A DNA stretch of 64,000 bases from CAMTWZ01 sp964412365 (GTDB lineage: Bacteria; Bacteroidota; Rhodothermia; Balneolales; HLUCCA01), in contig CAYPOI010000002.1 in assembly GCA_964412365.1 (NCBI GenBank), positions 1 to 64,000 of the forward strand. Direction: 5' to 3'. The notes under the pieces are model-generated. The model was not told the DNA's origin and did no database searches. It saw only the letters and a program-made list of their open reading frames with translations. A program made the translations under genes and the position numbers. Positions 27,187 through 33,550 of the stretch are shown piece after piece (the first letter of the stretch is position 1; every line of letters starts with the position of its first letter).

Positions 27187-27537
27187 TCAGGATATGGTGA
27201 ACTTTTGCACGGCCTCGGTTTCGTCGTCAAGGATGTCATACAGGGCAGGAAAGCCGAGTAGATCGAACACATTGAATACTTTTCCGGACATGTTGGTCAA
27301 TTTAATGTCTCCACCCATAGACCGGATATCTTCGATATACGCCATGAATACACCCAAACCGGCACTGGAAATGTAGGCGAGCGACTGGCAGTTCACGACG
27401 ATTTTATGACGTTTCTGTGCGATCAAGTTTTTGAAGGCATCTTCGAGATGCGACGCGGTATGAGCGTCTAGCTCCCCATCCAAATGCAGGATGTCGATTT
27501 CGTCCCTGATGCCGGAGGTAATGGTAAACAAGCTCAT
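27187..27537 (-). CDS. RsbV-like STAS-domain anti-sigma factor antagonist
   Basis: Start set at ATG 27537 (MSLFTITSGIRDEIDILHLD), giving 116 residues, the usual STAS length; a longer frame to 27648 adds a non-homologous tail that crosses the terminator hairpin. The core is LDGELDAHTASHLEDAF and NCQSLAYISSAGLGVFMAYI, where the serine pair in ISSAG is the phosphorylation site of this family. A putative -7 element reading TAACTTTT on the minus strand lies upstream near 27611-27618. It is the first gene of the partner-switch operon. Confidence 0.93.
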   Translation of the reverse strand: MSLFTITSGIRDEIDILHLDGELDAHTASHLEDAFKNLIAQKRHKIVVNCQSLAYISSAGLGVFMAYIEDIRSMGGDIKLTNMSGKVFNVFDLLGFPALYDILDDETEAVQKFTIS

Positions 27538-27626
27538 TGTTGATGAAATTCTGTGTAGACAAACAGGGTTTCGCGGAGAAGACCACGGTTCTACGATGGT
27601 TGAAAAGCAAAAGTTACAAAAATAAT

Positions 27627-27656
27627 AAGGCGCCACATCGTCAGACATGGCGCCTT
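27627..27656 (-). terminator. Intrinsic terminator hairpin
   Basis: AAGGCGCCA and TGGCGCCTT form a perfect 9-bp stem with a 12-nt loop. On the minus strand it is followed by TTATTATTTTTG, so it should terminate transcription coming from the SPOR lipoprotein genes (ending at 27757) before the RsbV operon begins. It could also work, less well, in the other direction. Confidence 0.8.
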
Positions 27657-27756
27657 TAACTATTCATCAAGAGAGACGCTACTTGAGCGCCCTCAATAGT
27701 AATGATAAATTCACATACAATCTATTGCATTCTGTAAATCTTTGTGGCAAAAAATA

Positions 27757-28254
27757 CTACGGACGCACTTGAACCGGATACGATTTCACGTTGTACTCAC
27801 GGTTGATCCGGTCCGATTCCGTCAACGTGGATCGATATCCTGAGTAGCCGGTCAATCTAACCACATACCGATAGGCGGTTTTGGCACTCGTGTTTTCGAT
27901 GGACGTAACATTGGTGAAGCCATTCGCTTTCCATTGTGATACACTAGCCGAAGCTGCGGCTTCGGTTTTGTATGCACCCACTTGAATCTCATGTGGAAAC
28001 GTGACCGGCGTTGGGTCAAAAACCGTCGTATCGGGTTGGATGTCGGCCGCTGTCGTCATTGCATCAACGGTACCGCCTTTCGCAATCAATTCGCTTTCCG
28101 CGCGGATTCGATTCAACGCCTCTTCGATTCTCACGCTTTCCGTGGCAGCCATGTCCGACAACTTCTTGTTCTCGGCTTTGACGATCTCATCCGGATCGGG
28201 ACCACATCCCAAAACGAACCCGATCAGCACAATCGATAGAGCGGTATGTCTCAT
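27757..28254 (-). CDS. SPOR-domain lipoprotein
   Basis: A 165-residue protein with a lipoprotein signal (MRHTALSIVLIGFVLGCGPD; lipobox VLGC). A charged coiled-coil stretch (IVKAENKKLSDMAATESVRI) is followed by a C-terminal SPOR domain (EIQVGAYKTEAAASASVSQW; NGFTNVTS; YRYVVRLTGYSGYRS). SPOR domains bind denuded peptidoglycan at septa. It is a tandem paralogue of the next gene upstream, and the two start with the same MRHT. Confidence 0.85.
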   Translation of the reverse strand: MRHTALSIVLIGFVLGCGPDPDEIVKAENKKLSDMAATESVRIEEALNRIRAESELIAKGGTVDAMTTAADIQPDTTVFDPTPVTFPHEIQVGAYKTEAAASASVSQWKANGFTNVTSIENTSAKTAYRYVVRLTGYSGYRSTLTESDRINREYNVKSYPVQVRP

Positions 28255-28256
28255 GA

Positions 28257-28745
28257 TTATTTGGAATCAACCCAGGCCATCACGCCATACTTGGATTTCA
28301 CATGCGAAGCCAATGCATCGGCACTGCTGCGGGAGGCCATCCGACCCAATCGAACTCGAAACCAAACATCACCTGTTGTATCGGTTCCAAATTTTTCAAC
28401 GTATGCGGCGTTGAATCCGCGGGTTTTCCAAGTCTCTGCGAGTTCACCCGCTTTGGTTTCCGATCTCCAAGATCCCACCTGTACTGAAAAGGCTCCATCA
28501 TCGGAGAAGCGCAACGTCGTGATATCCAAATTCGATGATTTCATTTCCGCTTCTGTTTCCGCTTCCGATCCTCCGTTCGCAGTCGCTTCCGCTTCAGCGA
28601 TTTGGGCTTGGCGCATGGCTTGAGCTTGCTCCAATGAATCGCGCCGGGCTTGTTCTTGCTGTCTGATCTCTTCTTCGGATTGTCCACAAGCGACAACGGA
28701 TGCGCCGATTGCTACGATGAACAGGAGTTGTATTGTGTGTCTCAT
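28257..28745 (-). CDS. SPOR-domain lipoprotein
   Basis: ATG at 28745 gives MRHTIQLLFIVAIGASVVAC, a lipoprotein signal with lipobox VVAC. The 162-residue protein then has a strongly helical Glu/Gln-rich segment (EEEIRQQEQARRDSLEQAQA) and a C-terminal SPOR domain (AFSVQVGSWRSETKAGELAE; VWFRVRLGRMASRSSADAL). Only 2 bp separate it from the second SPOR gene. The pair probably arose by duplication and acts at the cell envelope. Confidence 0.85.
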   Translation of the reverse strand: MRHTIQLLFIVAIGASVVACGQSEEEIRQQEQARRDSLEQAQAMRQAQIAEAEATANGGSEAETEAEMKSSNLDITTLRFSDDGAFSVQVGSWRSETKAGELAETWKTRGFNAAYVEKFGTDTTGDVWFRVRLGRMASRSSADALASHVKSKYGVMAWVDSK

Positions 28746-28814
28746 TTGATTCGATTCCCTTACATTTGATGTATGTGAACGTGTCATAACAGTAAACCGT
28801 TTTTCGTAATAAAA

Positions 28815-28832
28815 TTCAATATACGAATTGAA
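28815..28832. promoter_or_regulatory. Inverted repeat between divergent genes
   Basis: TTCAAT and ATTGAA form perfect 6-bp arms separated by six bases, 4 bp before the YciI-like ATG at 28837 and 70 bp before the divergent SPOR gene. It may be an operator. The region is A/T-rich, so a chance occurrence is possible. Confidence 0.3.
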
Positions 28833-28836
28833 AACT

Positions 28837-29130
28837 ATGCCATTTCTTGTAAATGCGACCGATCATACCGATCCAGATGCCCAAAATCGCCGAAATTCCG
28901 TCAGGAATGAGCACATTTTGGTTGCTAAAAAAAAGGAATCTGAAGGGATTCTAAGATTTGGCGCAGCGCAAATCAATTCCCAAAACCGTATGGTCGGGTC
29001 CATCTTGGTGTATGACCTGCCGACGGAAGCGGATGTGAAAGCGGCAGTGGAATCGGATATCTATTGGACTTCGAAGGTCTGGGAATCCTACACGATCACG
29101 GAAATCCGAATCGCGATTCCTTCCGTTTAG
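28837..29130 (+). CDS. YciI-like (YCII domain) protein
   Basis: ATG at 28837 gives MPFLVNATDHTDPDAQNRRN and 97 residues. The sequence fits the YCII fold: an N-terminal ATDH strand, RNEHILVAKKK helix, RFGAAQINSQNRMVGSILVY, and an end resembling a dimeric alpha-beta barrel. These small cytoplasmic proteins occur in stress or catabolic contexts and their activity here is unknown. Its stop overlaps the convergent outer-membrane gene by 4 bp. Confidence 0.72.
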   Translation: MPFLVNATDHTDPDAQNRRNSVRNEHILVAKKKESEGILRFGAAQINSQNRMVGSILVYDLPTEADVKAAVESDIYWTSKVWESYTITEIRIAIPSV

Positions 29131-29909
29131 AGATAAACATTGAACCCGGCTGAAAAGGTGTTGAACGGGATGCCGGCGATGTTCAACCAATGATGTCCGA
29201 CCGAAAACCGGATCGGTCCTCGATGGATTCCAACTTGAAGTCTCGTGTTCGTGATGTCGCCATAGGTATGTGGCATGACGCCCGAATAGTAGGAGATGGA
29301 TACCGGTTTAACAGGGTACAAATCCGCATGAACCGCCGCCTCGAGACCGTCGAATCGATCACTACCGATCATCACATTGCGATATCCCAGCGAAAAACCA
29401 GCATCACCCGACGTGAAAAATCTGAACTTGCGACCACCCATCACATTGAACTGATAGATGCCCCAAGGTGCGCCCAATTCCTTGAAATAATCGAATTGGG
29501 AATTCAGCAACCAGTATCCGGTATGCCACTTCAATTCGGCGGAGCGCTGTTCCATCGCCAAGGTGCCTTGCGGAAGTGACAGATTCAGACGCATTTCGAG
29601 CATATTTCTGCGTCCGGCGCCCTCTTCATTGAATGTGCGAATGCCTCGTCCCAATCCCGCCGGTGAATACGGATACGGCGTGTAACGGATAACCGGCTCA
29701 TTCAGACGCATCGGGCGAAAGTAGAAGAATTCCGGCAACACATCGATCGAAAGGTCAATCACAGTCAATGCAAATGAAACCGAAGTGTCGTCGCTCTCGC
29801 CTTTCATGCGTTCTTTGGCTTCCTCTGTGCGCGATTGAGCTGCCAAGGATGTCGCCAAGACAACACTGATCAGAAGAAACGAGACAAGTAGTTGGATGGA
29901 TTGTTTCAT
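29127..29909 (-). CDS. Predicted outer-membrane beta-barrel protein, unknown function
   Basis: A 260-residue protein with a signal peptide (QLLVSFLLISVVLATSLAAQ). After it come alternating polar/aromatic strands typical of a small barrel (LNLSLPQGTLAMEQRSAELK; VSISYYSGVMPHTYGDI; FSVGHHWLNIAG), ending in FNTFSAGFNVYL, where the final residues resemble a barrel's last strand. I do not recognise a named family. Confidence 0.65.
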   Translation of the reverse strand: MKQSIQLLVSFLLISVVLATSLAAQSRTEEAKERMKGESDDTSVSFALTVIDLSIDVLPEFFYFRPMRLNEPVIRYTPYPYSPAGLGRGIRTFNEEGAGRRNMLEMRLNLSLPQGTLAMEQRSAELKWHTGYWLLNSQFDYFKELGAPWGIYQFNVMGGRKFRFFTSGDAGFSLGYRNVMIGSDRFDGLEAAVHADLYPVKPVSISYYSGVMPHTYGDITNTRLQVGIHRGPIRFSVGHHWLNIAGIPFNTFSAGFNVYL

Positions 29910-29984
29910 GGCGGTAGACTACGCTACATCATGCATTCAAGATACGCAAGTCTATGATTTACAACCTCACATGATGATGTTAGC

Positions 29985-30026
29985 TTGACCTTTCGGAGCA
30001 GAATCCATATATTTGTTTAAACAAAT
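29985..30026 (+). promoter_or_regulatory. Consensus promoter with overlapping MarR-type operator
   Basis: TTG at 29985-29987 and TATATTTG at 30008-30015 match the Bacteroidota -33/-7 consensus (TTG, 20 nt, TAnnTTTG). ATTTGTTTAAACAAAT at 30011-30026 is a perfect 16-bp palindrome that overlaps the -7 element and ends 12 bp before the marR ATG. MarR proteins bind short A/T-rich palindromes of this form. A bound repressor would block the promoter, giving autoregulation of marR and mhqD. Confidence 0.8.
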
Positions 30027-30038
30027 AATTAAGACGCC

Positions 30039-30491
30039 ATGGCGAAGATCGAAGACGAAATCAAGCAGTCCAAATTCAGGTCGGAAGGGCAAAAGCTCAT
30101 CCTCAATTTGATTTACACCTACAATCAGGTGAGTGCGCAGATGATCACCTTGTTGGCCACGTATGGCCTTACGGTGCAGCAATATAATATTCTTCGCATC
30201 CTCAAAGGGCAATACCCCACACCGGCCACGAACAACCTAGTGAAAGAGCGGATGTTGGATCGCAATTCGGATGTGACTCGGATCGTGGATCGAATGATCC
30301 GGAACGGATTGGTGACGCGCACTTCGTGCGAGGAAGACCGCCGCCGGGTCGATATCCTAATCACCCAAGCCGGAATGGATATGCTTGATGCCATTCAAGA
30401 CCAGGAAATGAAGATGGACGATATCGCCGGAAACCTGTCGATGGAAGAGCAAATAGGCTTGAACACCTTGTTAGACAAATTGAGAGGCTGA
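30039..30491 (+). CDS. MarR-family transcriptional regulator (MhqR-like)
   Basis: A 150-residue winged-helix protein. The DNA-binding region runs over about residues 45-110 (YGLTVQQYNILRILKGQYPT; VKERMLDRNSDVTRIVDRMI; NGLVTRTSCEEDRRRVDILI), with dimerisation helices at both ends. It is followed one base later by an MhqD-like hydrolase, reminiscent of MhqR/MhqD of Bacillus, which respond to quinones and electrophiles. A perfect palindrome at its own promoter is a ready binding site. The identity of the inducer is inferred only from this pairing. Confidence 0.9.
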   Translation: MAKIEDEIKQSKFRSEGQKLILNLIYTYNQVSAQMITLLATYGLTVQQYNILRILKGQYPTPATNNLVKERMLDRNSDVTRIVDRMIRNGLVTRTSCEEDRRRVDILITQAGMDMLDAIQDQEMKMDDIAGNLSMEEQIGLNTLLDKLRG

Positions 30492-30492
30492 T

Positions 30493-31086
30493 ATGCACCA
30501 TGAGCACATTTGGGAAGACGGAACCGGCGACCGGACCTGGATTCTGTTTCACGGAACCGGTGGCAATGAGCGGGATTTGATTCCATTGGTCCGCCGGATC
30601 GATCTTGAGGGCTCGATATTGGGCATACGCGGAAACGTGAGCGAGCGGGGCATGCCACGGTTTTTTCGCAGGTTATCGGAAGGTGTTTTCGATGAGGAGG
30701 ATATCCGCCGCCGGGCCTCGGATTTGGCGTCGTTTTTGGACGGGATGTCGAAAACCTATGGGTTTTCACCTGAAACGAGTGTGGCGCTGGGGTATTCGAA
30801 TGGCGCGAATATCATCAGTGCGATGCATTGGCTGGAAGCGGGTCGGTTCGACGCGTCGGTGTTGATTCGGCCAATGGTGCCGATTGCGCCGGTGGAGGGG
30901 ATCCGATTGGATGGAAAGCGGGTGTTGATGAACGTGGGGCAATTCGACCCATTGTCGCCTCCGGGTGAGCCCGACCGCCTTCAAAAAATCTATGAAAAAT
31001 TGGGAGCGGATGTGACTCGGGCAGACATCCAAGCCGGTCACGAACTCACAGGAGAAGACCTTCGACGAATTTCCGACTGGTTGTGA
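30493..31086 (+). CDS. mhqD: MhqD-like carboxylesterase (alpha/beta hydrolase)
   Basis: A 197-residue alpha/beta hydrolase. Matches to Bacillus MhqD are extensive: LFHGTGGNERDLIPLVRRID, then GIRGNVSERGMPRFFRRLSE, EGVFDEEDI, and the nucleophile elbow ALGYSNGANI (G-Y-S-N-G). The remaining triad positions are Asp in GQFDPLSPP and His in QAGHELTGED. It may hydrolyse esters or participate in quinone/electrophile resistance. It is one base after the MarR stop and must share its promoter. Its stop codon overlaps the 3' end of tRNA-Arg on the other strand. Confidence 0.88.
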   Translation: MHHEHIWEDGTGDRTWILFHGTGGNERDLIPLVRRIDLEGSILGIRGNVSERGMPRFFRRLSEGVFDEEDIRRRASDLASFLDGMSKTYGFSPETSVALGYSNGANIISAMHWLEAGRFDASVLIRPMVPIAPVEGIRLDGKRVLMNVGQFDPLSPPGEPDRLQKIYEKLGADVTRADIQAGHELTGEDLRRISDWL

Positions 31087-31156
31087 CCCCATCCGGGCTC
31101 GAACCGGAATCTAAAACTTAGGAGGTTTTCGTTCTATCCTGTTGAACTATGGAGTC
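31084..31156 (-). tRNA. tRNA-Arg (anticodon CCT)
   Basis: The minus strand folds as a complete 73-nt cloverleaf: acceptor GACTCCA/TGGGGTC (one T-G wobble), D stem GTTC/GAAC, anticodon stem AAAAC/GTTTT with loop CTCCTAA (anticodon CCT, reading AGG), T stem TCCGG/CCGGA with loop TTCGAGC, discriminator A. The CCA end is not encoded. The last three bases overlap the stop codon of mhqD on the opposite strand. Confidence 0.94.
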
Positions 31157-31208
31157 GCGTGGATAAGTTACGGAACCAAGCCCGATTTTACCCGTACCCG
31201 CCGGCCAT

Positions 31209-33542
31209 ATGAAACACCTCTGCAGACTCCTCTTTTTTCTGATGCCGGTTACGGCCCTTTCTCAGACCACCATAACAGGTACGGTTCGGGATGCGATCAC
31301 ATCCGCACCTCTCACATCCGCCACCCTACAGGTGTCGGGAACCTTTCGGGGCACCGTCACCAATCCCGACGGACAATTCGAATTGACGATCCCATCCTTC
31401 CCTGCGGTTGTCATCATCCGATACATCGGGTACGATACCGACTCGGTGAGATTGGAACGTGAACCGGTGAGACCTTTATCCATTTCTCTGAGGCCGGCTA
31501 AGTACCGGTTGCGAGAAATCGTGGTGACGGGCGATGACCCCGCGTTGGACATCATGCGGCGTGTGATCGCCAATAAAAAACGGTGGAGGGGAAACCTTCA
31601 ATCGTATCAGGCGGAGGCGTATACGCGTCAGCGTTTGGAGAACGACACCAGCATCGTGTCGATTTCGGAAAGTCTGTCGGATGCGTATTGGGACAAGAAC
31701 CGTGGCACACGGGAAGTGATTCGATACAAGCAACAGACCTCGAACATCGATCCGAGTTCGAACTTCGCAGCCGCCACGTTCATTCCGAATCTATATGATG
31801 ATAACATCACGATTTCTGGCTTTGAGTTGGTTGGTCCGACACATCCGAACGCTCTCGATTATTATCATTTTAAATTGGAGGGATTTCGACAACTGGATGA
31901 CAAGACGGTTTTCGACATCCTGATCTCCCCGAAACGAGCACTTCAACCGACTTTCGTCGGACGTTTATCGGTATTGGATGAGGATTTTGCGATGATCTTC
32001 ATCGATGTGAAGCCATCCGAGTCGGTCATGTTTCCACCTCCGATTCAAGAATTCGGACTTCATTACATCCAACAGTTCAGCAATTTCGGGAGTGAGTTCT
32101 GGTTGCCGGTGGATGTTCGAATCGAAGGAACCATCAAGATCGGTTTTCCGGGTCTGCAATTTCCACCGTTCAACTTTCGGCAGTTATCGCGGTTGGACAA
32201 TTATCAGGTCAATGTAGGAGTGCCGGGCATATTCTTTGAAACAAGTCGGAGATTGACGGTCGATTCGTTGTCCGTCTCCAAAGGCATCGAGAACCCTCGT
32301 ATCGGAATGGCCATTCCATTGGATGAACGTGAACGAAACGCATACGATTCGGTGGACAGTACGATGACAATTGAACGAGCCTTTCGTCCGACCGGCGCAT
32401 TGGCCAGGTTTGTAGACATGGACGAGGACGATTCCGAACCCAAGCCGAAAGGTCCGATCGCGAAGGCTTTGGATGGGTTCACACCGGATGTGCATGTGAA
32501 CCGCGTGGAAGGATTTCATCTGGGCGTGAACTATGCTGTGCCGACATCCACACTACCCGTCACATTGAAACTAGGTGGTGGTTATGCGACCGGACCCGGC
32601 ACGGCCTTTTATGGGACACGCATCGAACGGAAGAAACGAGACAAATTTCGATGGGATGTGGCCTATTCCTATGGAATCGAGAGTCGGTTTCGTGAATCGG
32701 TGTATCCGCAATTCATGACCAGTGTGCTGCCATTGATCGGCCAACCCGATTATCACGATCAGTATGTTTCGGAAATGGTGACTGGGAGGATGTCGTATGA
32801 TGTGATTCGACCCAGACAGGGGCGACGCAGATCGGATGACAATCGTTTGTTTCGCCGATTTCGTGTGGGGGTGAGTCTGTCACAAGAACGGGCAGAATCA
32901 ATCGCCAAAACAACGAATTACTCCATTCCTGGCGGGATCTTGCAACGTCCCAATCCAGCGATCACAGACGGCATCTATCGAAGCATCGGATTCCATTTGA
33001 ACACGACCGGGGATTCGGCGCCGTTCGGAATCGTGGGTCAACGCGCGTTCGATCTCAATACCGAGCATTCTGCCACCTATTCCCGATTTCACGGAAAGCT
33101 GGATTATCGATTCGAAACCTTCCTTAGGCGCCGGTTTCTTCCCAATGTGCTGGATGTGAGCCTCATCGGAGGAACGGCATTGGGTGTGCTGCCCGTTCAA
33201 CGCAGGCATCAATTGGATGGAAGTTTGGGTGCATTTAACCCGTTCGGTCAGCTAAAGACGTTGCGCTCCGCAGCTTACGATGCCAACCATGTGGCGGCCA
33301 TCCATTGGGAACATAATTTCAGAACAGTGCCCTTCGAATGGATGGGATGGGATGCGGCTGCGAAAAAAGGGGTTGGTGTGATTCTCTTCGGATCATCGGC
33401 CAGAACATGGAGTATCGATCGAACCCATCATGAAATCGGAGCCTCCATCAACAGTCTGTTTGGCATCATGCGCGTGGATGTGGCCTATCGGCTCGACCAA
33501 CCCGGCGTTTTCGCAGGATTCAGTTTAGCTAGAATCCTGTAA
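31209..33542 (+). CDS. DUF5686 family outer-membrane protein with carboxypeptidase-like domain
   Basis: A 777-residue protein with a signal peptide (HLCRLLFFLMPVTALSQT), a carboxypeptidase-regulatory-like beta-sandwich (ITGTVRDAITSAPLTSATLQ; GTFRGTVTNPDGQFELTI) and a long DUF5686 region (IMRRVIANKKRWRGNLQSYQ; AEAYTRQRLENDTS). The C-terminal half has repeated aromatic strands consistent with an outer-membrane barrel, ending GVFAGFSLARIL. The family is common in Bacteroidota; its function is not established. It is followed 8 bp later by a PorZ-like gene. Confidence 0.87.
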   Translation: MKHLCRLLFFLMPVTALSQTTITGTVRDAITSAPLTSATLQVSGTFRGTVTNPDGQFELTIPSFPAVVIIRYIGYDTDSVRLEREPVRPLSISLRPAKYRLREIVVTGDDPALDIMRRVIANKKRWRGNLQSYQAEAYTRQRLENDTSIVSISESLSDAYWDKNRGTREVIRYKQQTSNIDPSSNFAAATFIPNLYDDNITISGFELVGPTHPNALDYYHFKLEGFRQLDDKTVFDILISPKRALQPTFVGRLSVLDEDFAMIFIDVKPSESVMFPPPIQEFGLHYIQQFSNFGSEFWLPVDVRIEGTIKIGFPGLQFPPFNFRQLSRLDNYQVNVGVPGIFFETSRRLTVDSLSVSKGIENPRIGMAIPLDERERNAYDSVDSTMTIERAFRPTGALARFVDMDEDDSEPKPKGPIAKALDGFTPDVHVNRVEGFHLGVNYAVPTSTLPVTLKLGGGYATGPGTAFYGTRIERKKRDKFRWDVAYSYGIESRFRESVYPQFMTSVLPLIGQPDYHDQYVSEMVTGRMSYDVIRPRQGRRRSDDNRLFRRFRVGVSLSQERAESIAKTTNYSIPGGILQRPNPAITDGIYRSIGFHLNTTGDSAPFGIVGQRAFDLNTEHSATYSRFHGKLDYRFETFLRRRFLPNVLDVSLIGGTALGVLPVQRRHQLDGSLGAFNPFGQLKTLRSAAYDANHVAAIHWEHNFRTVPFEWMGWDAAAKKGVGVILFGSSARTWSIDRTHHEIGASINSLFGIMRVDVAYRLDQPGVFAGFSLARIL

Positions 33543-33550
33543 ATTCATGA

